Positions 7,036-14,460 are shown, counted from the first letter of the stretch. The stretch: DNA of 14,677 nt from CAJPST01 sp041795785 (GCA_041795785.1 JBHBXR010000136.1:1-14677), one strand, 5' to 3'. Made by a program: numbers and translations. The notes: a model not told the origin generated them from the letters alone.

Positions 7036-8487
7036 TCAGACCGCACTTTGTATATAAGAATAACCTTGATTATTCGGTATAAATTCAAATAAATGCGTTA
7101 TGCAATCCGGCGCATCCTGATCTTGATGGGAAACAAAAAGCAGTTGCGTATGGCTGTTGGTAACTAATTGTTCGATAAAATGTTTCACCAGTTTACGGTT
7201 TAATCCGTCCAAGCCTTGTAAAGGTTCGTCCAAAATCAATACCGGCGGATGTTTTACCATGGCGCGGGTAATCAACAATAAACGCTGCTGTCCCCAGGAA
7301 AGAGAACGAAAAGGCAGTTGTGCCGCCGCCGTCAAATTTAAACGCGCCAGCCATTGCATTGCTTTAATACGTAACGCATCGGGCACTTTTTGATAAACGC
7401 CGATACTGTCAAAGAAGCCGGAAACAATCACATCCGACACCGAGCAGTTTACCCGATAATCCATATGCAGCTGACTGCTGACATAACCGATTTTTTGTTT
7501 AATCTCCCAAACGGTTTCGCCCGAACCGCGTTGTTTGCCGAATAAAATCACCTGATTGCTATACGCCTGCGGATGATCGCCTGTAAGCAATGATAACAGC
7601 GTTGATTTTCCTGCGCCGTTCGGCCCTTTAATCCACCAATTTTGCTTCGGTTTAACCGTCCAAGTTAAATTATCCAAAATTTTTTGTTCGCCATATTGGA
7701 CGGTGACGTTTTTCAATTCAAAGGGATTTTGCTGCGGAGCCAAGCTAATCGGCGGCGTAGCGCTTTGTGGCAAAGGCGTATCGACGGAATATTCCGCATA
7801 ACATAATTGGCGGAAAATTGTCTGGTTTTCAATTTCTTCACGTTTTCCTTGTAATATCAGCTGATTACGTTCTAATAATGCTAAATGTGTTGCCTCCGGA
7901 AGAATTTCGGCAAAACGGTTGATTATCAGCACCAGCGCCGTTTTTTGTTTTAATCGGTGTAATAAATCCTGCCAATCCCGAACGGATTGTTTGTCCAAAC
8001 CGGCAAAGGGCTCATCTAAAATCAGTAAATCCGGTTCACTGACTAATGCCTGCGCCAACAACACCTTACGACTTTCTCCGGTGGAAAGCTGCATAAACGG
8101 GCGTTGTAATAATGTGCCGATATTTAACTGTTGTGCATAATAACGACACAGTTCGATGTTATCGCTTTTATGCAGAATAATTTGCTGCGCGGTCTTACCA
8201 AAATCATCCGGGCTGACCATATCATTATTACGCTCTTTAAAGGTTTGGGCTAAAATAGCCTGCTGTTTTTCAAAGGATAATACGCAAATTCGGTTAAAAT
8301 GATTTTCATAATGTCCGGCATATAAAGGCAGTTTGCCGCTCAAGGCTAAAGAAAACGCGGTTTTGCCGCTGCCGTTGCTGCCTACAACCACCCAAAAATC
8401 ATCGGTATTAATTTGCAATTCGGGCAAATCCAAGAAACGGTTTTGATACAATTTGAATTGGGCGTTTTTTATTTTCAGATAAGCCAT
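7036..8487 (-). CDS. modF: ModF-type double ABC ATPase
   Basis: Soluble protein with two fused ABC ATPase domains and no membrane segment, about 483 residues (E. coli ModF 490). Counting from the first of two adjacent Met codons, domain 1 has Walker A GSNGSGKT at 37-44, signature LSTGE at 135-139 and Walker B LLILDE at 155-160. Its switch position is Asn in LIINRF rather than His, as I recall for E. coli ModF. Domain 2 has Walker A GPNGAGKST at 289-297, signature LSWGQ at 397-401, Walker B VLILDE at 417-422 and His455 in FVSHQ. ModF is associated with molybdate metabolism, but its reaction is unknown. ATG codons at 8490 and 8487 are both possible; the second is better spaced from GAGG. No modABC or modE gene is adjacent. 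The last codons contain an uptake core. Confidence 0.92.
   Translation of the reverse strand: MAYLKIKNAQFKLYQNRFLDLPELQINTDDFWVVVGSNGSGKTAFSLALSGKLPLYAGHYENHFNRICVLSFEKQQAILAQTFKERNNDMVSPDDFGKTAQQIILHKSDNIELCRYYAQQLNIGTLLQRPFMQLSTGESRKVLLAQALVSEPDLLILDEPFAGLDKQSVRDWQDLLHRLKQKTALVLIINRFAEILPEATHLALLERNQLILQGKREEIENQTIFRQLCYAEYSVDTPLPQSATPPISLAPQQNPFELKNVTVQYGEQKILDNLTWTVKPKQNWWIKGPNGAGKSTLLSLLTGDHPQAYSNQVILFGKQRGSGETVWEIKQKIGYVSSQLHMDYRVNCSVSDVIVSGFFDSIGVYQKVPDALRIKAMQWLARLNLTAAAQLPFRSLSWGQQRLLLITRAMVKHPPVLILDEPLQGLDGLNRKLVKHFIEQLVTNSHTQLLFVSHQDQDAPDCITHLFEFIPNNQGYSYIQSAV
7040..7048 (-). repeat. DNA uptake sequence core at the end of modF
   Basis: Perfect ACCGCACTT, four bases in from the end of the modF stop codon. 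On the coding strand it makes the final Q-S-A-V residues. It is unpaired, so it does not form a terminator. Confidence 0.85.
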
Positions 8488-8490
8488 CAT

Positions 8491-8663
8491 CCGACCTCAT
8501 TCAACAAAACAAATATATGCAAGATATTAGGGGGCGTCCTAACACAACTTATCGCAGACAGGCGGTTAAAACCGAAAAATAATCGAGCGGTAAAACACGA
8601 ACAGCGGCATTTATAAACACCGCCAATTCATAAAGAACAAACTTAAGAGCAATGAAATACAGG
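8491..8663. other. Gap between map and modF with weak hairpins
   Basis: A 173-bp gap downstream of map and upstream of modF. It holds a short inverted repeat CGGTT-AA-AACCG near 8563-8574, flanked by A/T-rich sequence, and a near-palindrome GCGGCATTTATAAACACCGC near 8603-8622. Either could be a weak terminator for map. I see no good promoter and no supportable small gene. Part of the first repeat (GCGGTTAAAA) looks like the tail of a decayed uptake sequence. Confidence 0.35.
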
Positions 8664-9467
8664 TTATATATTCACCATCAACCGACTGATTCTGCCGGCT
8701 TGTTCTTCTTCCTCACGGATAGTCATTACTTCACATCCGTTATCCGTAACGACGATTTGATGTTCGTATTGAGCGGAATGGCTGCGATCTTTAGTTTTTA
8801 CCGTCCAACCGTCATTCATCAGGCGGACTTCCTTTTTGCCCGCATTAATCATCGGCTCAATCGTAAACACCATGCCTTTTTGTAGGATCACACCGCCGTC
8901 ATCGGCATAATAATGTAACACCTGCGGATCATTATGAAATTCCGTGCCGATACCGTGTCCGCAATATTCGCGTACCACACTGAAGCCTTGACTTTCGGTA
9001 TATTTCTGCACCGCTTTGCCGATTTCATTTAAACGAATGCCCGGTTTAACCGCGCGTAGCCCCACATAAAGAGCTTCCTGCGCCGCCTCGCAAAGTTTTT
9101 GACTGCGAATATTGGTTTCACCGACAATGTACATTTTGGAATTATCGCCGTAATAACCGTCTTTAATGACGGTTACATCAATATTTAAAATATCCCCGTT
9201 TTTCAACAGCTTTTCATCGCTCGGAATACCGTGGCAAACGACTTCGTTCAGAGAAATACAGGTTGATTTAGGAAAACCGTGATAATTCAAACAGGCAGGA
9301 ATGACTTTTTGAACGTTGACCATATAATTGTGGCAAATACGATCCAACTCACCTGTTGTGGTGCCCGCTTTCACATAGGGTTCGATCATCACCAACACGT
9401 CAGACGCCAATTTACAGGCCTCACGCAATTTTATAATTTCTTGTTCTGTTCTTAATGGAATTGCCAT
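8664..9467 (-). CDS. map: Type I methionine aminopeptidase
   Basis: Removes the initiator methionine from nascent proteins when the second residue is small; essential in bacteria. At 267 residues it has the pita-bread fold hallmarks at the same positions as the E. coli enzyme: His79 (VCHGIPS) and the dinuclear metal ligands Asp97 (NIDVTV), Asp108 (GDNSKMY), His171 (GHGIGTEFH), Glu204 (FTIEPM) and Glu235 (QYEHQ). The start is preceded by a purine-rich GAGAGAGA. A well-formed promoter lies directly upstream and diverges from erpA. The -35 of this promoter sits in an inverted repeat, so map may be under local control. Confidence 0.97.
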   Translation of the reverse strand: MAIPLRTEQEIIKLREACKLASDVLVMIEPYVKAGTTTGELDRICHNYMVNVQKVIPACLNYHGFPKSTCISLNEVVCHGIPSDEKLLKNGDILNIDVTVIKDGYYGDNSKMYIVGETNIRSQKLCEAAQEALYVGLRAVKPGIRLNEIGKAVQKYTESQGFSVVREYCGHGIGTEFHNDPQVLHYYADDGGVILQKGMVFTIEPMINAGKKEVRLMNDGWTVKTKDRSHSAQYEHQIVVTDNGCEVMTIREEEEQAGRISRLMVNI

Positions 9468-9501
9468 ACATCTCTCTCATTTGGATAAAATTTTGCCGGC
9501 T

Positions 9502-9530
9502 ATCATACCACTATTCTTTTCTATTGTGAA
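9502..9530 (-). promoter_or_regulatory. Promoter of map
   Basis: On the minus strand, -35 TTCACA (9525-9530), a 17-bp spacer and -10 TATGAT (9502-9507), 35 bases before the ATG. Spacing is ideal and both boxes are close to consensus. The -35 box is part of the left arm of the 9523-9545 inverted repeat. Confidence 0.7.
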
Positions 9531-9545
9531 AAAAGCTTTCACAAT
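9523..9545. promoter_or_regulatory. Perfect inverted repeat between map and erpA (operator candidate)
   Basis: ATTGTGAAA (9523-9531) and TTTCACAAT (9537-9545) form a perfect 9-bp inverted repeat with a 5-nt spacer. The repeat covers the -35 of the map promoter and ends 4 bases before the -35 of the erpA promoter. Its TGTGA...TCACA arms resemble a CRP site, but the spacing is 9 rather than 6. Which regulator, if any, binds is unknown. Confidence 0.5.
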
Positions 9546-9549
9546 ATCC

Positions 9550-9578
9550 TTGAATGGCAAGGGCGCTTATTGGATAAT
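9550..9578 (+). promoter_or_regulatory. Promoter of erpA
   Basis: TTGAAT (9550-9555), a 17-bp spacer and GATAAT (9573-9578). It predicts a start near 9585 and a leader of about 35 nt to the ATG. Both boxes are one to two bases from consensus. Confidence 0.7.
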
Positions 9579-9619
9579 AGCCGATTATTTTGACAGCCCA
9601 AGACGAACAGGGAATAAAT

Positions 9620-9961
9620 ATGACAGATATTACCGTGCCGCTCACTTTTACCGATGCGGCGGCAAATAAAGTAAAATCCTTAATCAGCGAAGAAGAAAAT
9701 ACCGAACTGAAACTGCGCGTTTATATTACCGGCGGCGGTTGCAGCGGTTTCCAATACGGTTTCACTTTTGATGAAAAAGTTAATGACGGCGATTTGATCG
9801 TTGAAAATGGCGGCGTGCAATTAGTCATCGACCCGATGAGCCTGCAATATTTAATCGGCGGTACCGTTGATTACACGGAAGGTTTGGAAGGATCGCGTTT
9901 TGTCGTAAATAACCCGAACGCCTCCACAACCTGCGGTTGCGGATCTTCTTTCAGTATCTGA
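9620..9961 (+). CDS. erpA: Iron-sulfur cluster insertion protein ErpA (A-type carrier)
   Basis: A-type carrier that delivers [4Fe-4S] or [2Fe-2S] clusters to target proteins, essential for isoprenoid synthesis in E. coli. At 113 residues it has the three cluster-ligand cysteines Cys41 (GGGCSGFQYGF), Cys105 and Cys107 (TCGCGSSFSI). PMSLQYLIGG and DYTEGLEGSRF are typical of ErpA rather than IscA or SufA. The frame extends upstream to a TTG at 9590, but homology begins with MTDITVPLTF. The ATG at 9620 has AGGGA seven bases before it, so that start is chosen. yacL follows after 9 bases. Confidence 0.96.
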   Translation: MTDITVPLTFTDAAANKVKSLISEEENTELKLRVYITGGGCSGFQYGFTFDEKVNDGDLIVENGGVQLVIDPMSLQYLIGGTVDYTEGLEGSRFVVNNPNASTTCGCGSSFSI

Positions 9962-9970
9962 TTTATCCCG

Positions 9971-10339
9971 ATGGATTTTCAGTTCACCTATCATCTCGGT
10001 TCGGTAACGGCTAAATGCTCAATGGAACATGAAGCGGTTGCCAATTGGTTCAATACGGAAGTGCGGTCAAATTCTGCGTTAATTTCCACCGCACTTTGCG
10101 CCGTACAACAAGCCAAAAGTCTTTCTCTCGGAGAAGAAATTTCCTTACTCGGTGCGGAATACAGCCTGTTTATTAATGCCGATGAAGTGATGATCAGAGC
10201 CAATAATCTTGCGATTGAAGATAATCGGCTGCAAGAAACGGAAGAAGATTTTCACTATTATGACGCGGAAAGCATTGCTTTCTGCGGATTGGAAGATTTC
10301 GAGGGATTTCTCAATTCTTATTTGGCGTTTATTGCATAA
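9971..10339 (+). CDS. yacL: YacL / UPF0231 family protein
   Basis: Small acidic cytosolic protein of 122 residues, similar throughout to E. coli YacL (about 120). Shared segments are the MDFQF start, MEHEAVANWFNTEV, DEVMIRANNL, and the conserved YYDAESIAFCGLEDFEGFL near the end. The function is unknown in the family. It begins 9 bases after erpA without a recognisable Shine-Dalgarno, so translation probably depends on coupling to erpA. Odd feature: codons of about residues 30-42 contain two perfect uptake cores in inverted orientation (10059-10067 and 10088-10096). The gene ends 3 bases from the stop codon of convergent yfbR, with no terminator between. Confidence 0.9.
   Translation: MDFQFTYHLGSVTAKCSMEHEAVANWFNTEVRSNSALISTALCAVQQAKSLSLGEEISLLGAEYSLFINADEVMIRANNLAIEDNRLQETEEDFHYYDAESIAFCGLEDFEGFLNSYLAFIA
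10059..10096. repeat. Inverted uptake-sequence pair inside yacL
   Basis: AAGTGCGGT (10059-10067) and ACCGCACTT (10088-10096), separated by 20 bases, both perfect and inside the open reading frame. The pair can form a 9-bp hairpin but lacks a U tract on either strand, so it is not an obvious terminator. Confidence 0.8.
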
Positions 10340-10342
10340 GCG

Positions 10343-10966
10343 CTAACGGACAATCTCATCATCACTTACCAATGCCAGCTCGTCAATCGGTCGCCCGAAG
10401 CTCGGCACGAATACCTGCATAAAATAATCCATTTCCTCACTGCGCCAAGATTTCATTAAATTTTCCAACCGCACTTTTGCCGTGGAAAACTCCTGATTTC
10501 CCTGTTCCAGTTCCGCTTGCGCTTTGATATAAGCACAAATCAAATCCGCCTGTTTAACCAAATGTTTTTCTTGTGAGGAAAACCGTTCGGTTGCTAAATA
10601 AGGCATAAAATCCTGTTGCAATTCGGACGGCAATAAGTTGATTAAATGTTGTTCCGCCGCGCTTTCGATTTGTTTATACGCCTGCGTGATTTCCGTATTG
10701 AAGTATTTAATCGGCGTCGGCAAATCACCGGTGAAAATTTCGGAAGTATCGTGATACATCGCTATCACGGCAATCCGTTCCGGATTTACCGTGCCACCGT
10801 AAAATTTGTTTTTAATCAACGCTAAAGCATGCGCTACAAACGCCACCTGCAAACTGTGCTCCGCCAAATTTTCCGTTTGCAGATTACGCATCAACGACCA
10901 ACGCTGAATCAGTTTTAAACGATCCAAACAAGCGAAAAAGTGGCTGGTATGAATATCAAACGCCAT
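10343..10966 (-). CDS. yfbR: 5'-deoxynucleotidase YfbR (HD-domain)
   Basis: HD-domain phosphohydrolase that removes the 5' phosphate from deoxynucleoside monophosphates; it helps control dNTP pools and salvage. From the chosen start the protein has 207 residues (E. coli 199). Visible active-site elements are Arg22 and Trp23 (IQRWSLMRN), His37 (AEHSLQ), His72-Asp73, Glu76 and Asp81 in YHDTSEIFTGDLPTP, and the later Asp in KQADLICAY. The frame extends to 10990, but homology begins around HTSHFFACL. The ATG at 10966 lies one base after the degS stop, so translation is likely coupled; no strong Shine-Dalgarno is present. It closes the nrdR-ribD-degS-yfbR operon and abuts yacL. Confidence 0.93.
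   Translation of the reverse strand: MAFDIHTSHFFACLDRLKLIQRWSLMRNLQTENLAEHSLQVAFVAHALALIKNKFYGGTVNPERIAVIAMYHDTSEIFTGDLPTPIKYFNTEITQAYKQIESAAEQHLINLLPSELQQDFMPYLATERFSSQEKHLVKQADLICAYIKAQAELEQGNQEFSTAKVRLENLMKSWRSEEMDYFMQVFVPSFGRPIDELALVSDDEIVR
10468..10476 (-). repeat. DNA uptake sequence core inside yfbR
   Basis: Perfect ACCGCACTT, coding-strand AAGTGCGGT, in the variable C-terminal third of YfbR (TAKVRLENL). Confidence 0.85.
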
Positions 10967-10967
10967 A

Positions 10968-12005
10968 TTAATTAACCGGATATTCTTCAATCACAACGGA
11001 TAATTCCATTGTTTTGCCCAAACGGGAAATAACCGCTTTAACCGTCGTATTCGGCGCGATATTACTGATCACATCCATCATTTGCGCCGGCGACGTCGCT
11101 TTAATGCCGTTCAGACTTAACACTACATCTCCCGCTTGAATTCCGCCTTTATCCGCCGGACCGTTCGGCAGCACACTGGTAATTACCAATCCCTCACTAT
11201 GCTCGCCTTGCCCGTTGCTGAACAAAATATTGCTCTGCACCCCCAAGTAACCGCGAATCACCCGCCCGTCGCGGATGATTTTTTTCATCACATCATTGGC
11301 AAGTTCGATCGGAATGGCAAAATTCAAGCCTTCCGCAATTTCATTGGCATCCTTACCGATACTCAAGGTGCTGATCCCCACCAATTCGCCCAAGGAATTA
11401 ATCAATGCACCGCCCGAGTTGCCGCGGTTGATCGACGCATCGGTTTGAATGAAACTCTGTCTGCCCAAAGCATCTCCCACGGCATTGCGTCCCGTTGCGC
11501 TGATAATGCCTTGCGACACGCTTTGCCCCAAGTTATAAGGGTTGCCGATGGCTAACGCAATATCTCCCACATGAACGGGATGATTCGGGTTTTGCGGAAT
11601 AGTGGATAAATTTTCCGCTTTAATTTTTAACACTGCTAAATCGGTCAAGGTATCGGAACCGATTAAATTAGCTTCGTAAATACTGCCGTTTTGCAACGCC
11701 ACTACAATTTGATCGGCATTTTGAATAACGTGTTTATTGGTTAAAATATAACCGTCTTTCGACATAATCACGCCGGAGCCTAAGTTATTGACCTGTAATT
11801 GATTCGTATCAGGCGTCGTAGAAAAAGACTGGTTATACACATTCACCACCGCAGGCGAGGCAATACGCACCGCATTTTTAAACGACATCACTTCATCGCT
11901 GATTTTCAACGGGTTGTTGCTACCGTTGAATTTAGGCAGGACGAATAAAATTATCCCGGCAACGGCAAGCCCGATAAGGGCGGAATGGAAAATCTTCTTT
12001 AGCAT
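10968..12005 (-). CDS. degS: Periplasmic site-1 serine endoprotease DegS
   Basis: Membrane-anchored HtrA-family protease that cleaves RseA when its PDZ domain senses misfolded outer-membrane proteins, starting the sigma-E response. The protein has 345 residues (E. coli 355). One N-terminal anchor (about 7-24, SALIGLAVAGIILFVLP) is followed by a trypsin-like domain with the catalytic triad His92 (TNKHVI), Asp122 (LTDLAVL) and Ser197 (GNSGGALIN). A single PDZ domain runs from about 250 to 340 (GYLGVQ, GPADKGGIQAGDVVLSLNG). One PDZ domain and the anchor separate DegS from DegP/DegQ. The start lies one base after the ribD stop, and AAGGAAA overlaps the end of ribD. rseA and rpoE are not in the window. 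Confidence 0.93.
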   Translation of the reverse strand: MLKKIFHSALIGLAVAGIILFVLPKFNGSNNPLKISDEVMSFKNAVRIASPAVVNVYNQSFSTTPDTNQLQVNNLGSGVIMSKDGYILTNKHVIQNADQIVVALQNGSIYEANLIGSDTLTDLAVLKIKAENLSTIPQNPNHPVHVGDIALAIGNPYNLGQSVSQGIISATGRNAVGDALGRQSFIQTDASINRGNSGGALINSLGELVGISTLSIGKDANEIAEGLNFAIPIELANDVMKKIIRDGRVIRGYLGVQSNILFSNGQGEHSEGLVITSVLPNGPADKGGIQAGDVVLSLNGIKATSPAQMMDVISNIAPNTTVKAVISRLGKTMELSVVIEEYPVN

Positions 12006-12006
12006 T

Positions 12007-13128
12007 TTATTTCCTTCTGTAAACCAGTTTCACATCATCATCGATTTGTTGAATACTGTGCAAGCGCCATAAAGGAGCATCCGCCAGTTTGGTTAAAGCA
12101 GGCAAATGACAAAGTCCGCGCGCCTGATCACCCAATAATTTCGGCGCCATATAAACAATTAATTCATCAACCAAGTCTTCGGCAATTAAAGCACCGGCTA
12201 AATGCGCTCCTGCCTCAACCCATAAGGTATTAATTTGACGTTTGCCCAATTCCGACATAAGCGCCTGTAAAGCGGTTTGATTCTGCTCAGGCTGCAATGT
12301 CAAACTGTCGCAAAATTCGGGAAACACCGCCATATTGCGCGTTTTATCGCCGACCAACCAAACCGGTGACGAAACGGAAAAAAGCCGATGATAAGGGCGC
12401 ACTTGTTGTTGAGAATCTAAAATGATACGAATCGGCTGGCGCACTTTCTCACGGGCATAGTCGTTTTGAACTTTTCTCGGTAATTGCTCCCAACGTACGT
12501 TTAAGGACGGGTCGTCGGCAACTACCGTCGCTCCGGTGGATAAAACGGCGGAAGCTTTCGCCCGTTCCGTTTGTACGTCAATGCGTGACTTCTCACCGGT
12601 AATCCACTTGCTTTCCCCCGTTGCCGTTGCCGTTCTGCCGTCAATGGTCATGCCCATTTTCAACTGCACCCACGGTGTTCCGCTACGCATTCGTTTTAGG
12701 AAACCGCGATTTAATTCTTCCGCATTTTCTTGCAATAATCCGACCGCACTTTCAATCCCCGCATCACGCAACATCTGCAACCCTTGCCCCGCCACTTGCG
12801 GATTCGGATCTTCCATCGCCGCAATCACTTTGCTCACGCCGGCGTTGATCAAGCCGAGCGCACAAGGCGGCGTACGGCCGAAATGCGCGCAGGGTTCCAA
12901 GGTGGCATAAGCCGTCGCGCCTCTTGCTTTTTCCCCCGCGTCCTGTAACGCCATGACTTCCGCGTGAGCTTCGCCCGCTTTCAGATGAAACCCTTTTCCC
13001 ACAATTTCACCGTTTTTAACCAGTACGCATCCCACTGCCGGATTCGGCGTTGCGGTGAATTGCCCTTTTGCCGCCAGCTCAAACGCCAGCCGCATAAATT
13101 CGTGATCCTGCGGAGTAAATTGCTGCAT
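12007..13128 (-). CDS. ribD: Bifunctional riboflavin biosynthesis protein RibD (deaminase and reductase)
   Basis: Second and third steps of riboflavin synthesis: deamination of the pyrimidine product of GTP cyclohydrolase II, then reduction of its ribosyl side chain with NADPH. The protein has 373 residues. The N-terminal deaminase domain (about 1-145) has the zinc site His55 with catalytic Glu57 (GEAHAEVMAL) and Cys80 and Cys89 (TLEPCAHFGRTPPC). The reductase domain (about 147-370) has KMGMTIDGRTAT and TLWVEAGAHLAGALI. The start overlaps the nrdR stop by one base (TAATG), with AAGGAT upstream. NrdR-RibD adjacency is common in proteobacteria. Confidence 0.96.
   Translation of the reverse strand: MQQFTPQDHEFMRLAFELAAKGQFTATPNPAVGCVLVKNGEIVGKGFHLKAGEAHAEVMALQDAGEKARGATAYATLEPCAHFGRTPPCALGLINAGVSKVIAAMEDPNPQVAGQGLQMLRDAGIESAVGLLQENAEELNRGFLKRMRSGTPWVQLKMGMTIDGRTATATGESKWITGEKSRIDVQTERAKASAVLSTGATVVADDPSLNVRWEQLPRKVQNDYAREKVRQPIRIILDSQQQVRPYHRLFSVSSPVWLVGDKTRNMAVFPEFCDSLTLQPEQNQTALQALMSELGKRQINTLWVEAGAHLAGALIAEDLVDELIVYMAPKLLGDQARGLCHLPALTKLADAPLWRLHSIQQIDDDVKLVYRRK
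12743..12751 (-). repeat. DNA uptake sequence core inside ribD
   Basis: Perfect ACCGCACTT; on the coding strand it encodes E-S-A-V before GLLQENAEEL near the end of the deaminase domain. Confidence 0.85.
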
Positions 13129-13580
13129 TATTGATCCTTTAATTTTTCGATTTCTTTACTGAACTCATTGATATCTTCAAAGCTCAAATACACGGAAGCA
13201 AAACGGATATAAGCCACTTTATCCAGTTTCTTCAATTCGTCCATCACTAAATTTCCCACCAGTTTACTCGGCACTTCACGTTCACCGGTCGCCTGTAATT
13301 GATGAATAATACGGCTGATGGCTTTTTCCACGTCATCGGAACTGACCGGACGTTTTTCCAAGGCGTGATGAATTCCGCGACGTAATTTGTCTTCGTTAAA
13401 AGGTTCGCGCGTGCCGTTGTTTTTAATGATTTTCGGCACCACCAACTCCGCGGTTTCAAAGGTCGTAAAACGCTCGTGACATTTCACGCATTCGCGACGA
13501 CGGCGCACTTGATAGCCTTCCGACACCAAGCGGCTGTCAATGACTTTGGTTTCTTCGGTGGAACAAAACGGACAATGCAT
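13128..13580 (-). CDS. nrdR: Transcriptional repressor NrdR of ribonucleotide reductase genes
   Basis: Zinc-ribbon and ATP-cone repressor that senses ATP/dATP and binds NrdR boxes in front of nrd operons. At 150 residues it has a zinc ribbon with Cys3, Cys6, Cys31 and Cys34 (HCPFCSTEE, RECVKCHERF). The basic patch RRRR lies at 26-29. The ATP cone is at about 49-139 (VPKIIKNNGTREPFNEDKLRRGIHHALEKRPV spans its start). The ATG has GGAAGGA five bases before it. It is the first gene of the four-gene operon, so yfbR, which dephosphorylates dNMPs, is co-transcribed with the dNTP-sensing repressor. Confidence 0.97.
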   Translation of the reverse strand: MHCPFCSTEETKVIDSRLVSEGYQVRRRRECVKCHERFTTFETAELVVPKIIKNNGTREPFNEDKLRRGIHHALEKRPVSSDDVEKAISRIIHQLQATGEREVPSKLVGNLVMDELKKLDKVAYIRFASVYLSFEDINEFSKEIEKLKDQ

Positions 13581-13610
13581 AATCCTTCCTTTGTAAAAAA
13601 TTTTGTCGCT

Positions 13611-13619
13611 ATTCTAGCA
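13611..13619 (-). promoter_or_regulatory. Extended -10 promoter candidate for the nrdR operon
   Basis: On the minus strand TGCTAGAAT: TAGAAT -10 (13611-13616) with the extended TG motif. The -35 region is weak. It lies about 31 bases before the nrdR ATG. Confidence 0.5.
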
Positions 13620-13645
13620 AAAATCCCGTTAATTTACGATATCCG

Positions 13646-13674
13646 TTGGTTTTATTAGCGGATTTCCTTATACT
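13646..13674 (+). promoter_or_regulatory. Promoter of the PEBP-like gene
   Basis: TTGGTT (13646-13651), a 17-bp spacer and TATACT (13669-13674), about 51 bases before the ATG at 13726. It lies back to back with the nrdR promoter in the 145-bp gap. Confidence 0.65.
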
Positions 13675-13725
13675 CAAATCCGACAGAAGTCAGCGTCAAC
13701 CATCCATTTTAACTAAGGAGATTTT

Positions 13726-14223
13726 ATGCGAGTTACCACTTCCGCCATTCAAAACGGGGCGTTTGCAGACAAATACGGCAAACGCGGCAGTCAGTTCAGT
13801 CCGAACGGTATGCCGACTTATTCCATTCCTTTTGAAATCATTGACGCACCGGCGGGCACCAAATCTTTCGCCGTGGTGTTGGAAGATAAAGATGCCATCA
13901 CCGCCAGCGGCTTTGTTTGGATTCACTGGCTCATCGCCGATTTAGAGCGCACTTCCGTGCCTGAAAATGACAGTTTGAACGCGACGGATTATGTGCAAGG
14001 CGCCAATTCATGGGCAAGCGTATTAGGCAAATTTGATCTTGCCGAGGCGTCCGCCTATGGCGGAATGGCGCCGCCGAACTGTCTGCACCGTTATGAATTA
14101 ATCGTGTACGCGTTGGACACCAAATTGGGGTTAAAAACGGGCTTTCGCTTCAATGATCTGCATTTTGCCATGCAAGGGCACATTTTGGCTCAAGCGGTGG
14201 TAATGGGAACTTACGACGTTTAG
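13726..14223 (+). CDS. YbhB/YbcL-family PEBP (Raf kinase inhibitor-like) protein
   Basis: Phosphatidylethanolamine-binding-protein fold, 165 residues, no signal peptide. Ligand-pocket residues are in VLEDKDA (Asp54, Asp56), GFVWIHWLIADL (His67) and AYGGMAPPNCLHRY (His121), matching the two signature motifs of bacterial YbhB/YbcL proteins. The biochemical role in bacteria is poorly known. The start has a strong AAGGAG six bases upstream, and a good promoter precedes it. It is a single-gene unit, diverging from nrdR and followed by a long terminator. Confidence 0.9.
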   Translation: MRVTTSAIQNGAFADKYGKRGSQFSPNGMPTYSIPFEIIDAPAGTKSFAVVLEDKDAITASGFVWIHWLIADLERTSVPENDSLNATDYVQGANSWASVLGKFDLAEASAYGGMAPPNCLHRYELIVYALDTKLGLKTGFRFNDLHFAMQGHILAQAVVMGTYDV

Positions 14224-14245
14224 CGCTCCCTTTCCCGCGCCAAAC

Positions 14246-14300
14246 AAGGGAAAAATTTCCGCCAAAGTGCGGTCGGTTTTTCCCTTATTTTTATTCTTTC
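14246..14300 (+). terminator. Terminator after the PEBP-like gene, with an uptake core in the loop
   Basis: AAGGGAAAAA (14246-14255) pairs with TTTTTCCCTT (14277-14286), a perfect 10-bp stem. The loop contains a small CCGC/GCGG inner stem and a perfect uptake core AAGTGCGGT (14265-14273). ATTTTTATTCTTT follows. It starts 22 bases after the stop codon. Confidence 0.78.
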
Positions 14301-14383
14301 GTTTTATTTTTTGATCCAGCTCAAAAACTCTCCGGTTTTCCCTTCAAAAAGTGCGCTAACCCCTTGTTTTTTTTATTTTGTCC

Positions 14384-14418
14384 TATGATAAAAATCGGTC
14401 TTAAACACATCGAATGTG
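14384..14418 (+). promoter_or_regulatory. Possible promoter and leader of the terminal lipoprotein gene
   Basis: TATGAT (14384-14389) could be a -10, but the -35 region is poor (TTGTTT is too close). A small hairpin CACAT-CGA-ATGTG (14406-14418) lies in the expected leader. A one-mismatch uptake core (AAGTGCGCT, 14349-14357) lies upstream. Confidence 0.3.
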
Positions 14419-14460
14419 GTGTCGTTTTCCTTTCTTTTAACCGAATTTCAGGAGGCTGTT

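Noticed and set aside
8565..8610. 14-residue minus-strand open frame in the map-modF gap
   Set aside because: No ribosome site and no recognisable sequence; too short to support.
9523..9545. CRP binding site
   Set aside because: TGTGA and TCACA half-sites are present, but they are separated by 9 bases rather than 6, so I kept it only as an unnamed inverted repeat.
9590..9619. N-terminal extension of ErpA from a TTG
   Set aside because: ErpA homologues begin at the equivalent of the ATG at 9620, which has the ribosome site; the TTG lies near the predicted transcription start.
12390..12460. Further uptake-like sequences (GGCGCACTT type) in ribD and elsewhere
   Set aside because: They differ from the 9-bp core at one position in runs of otherwise ordinary codons; only perfect cores or paired arms were counted.
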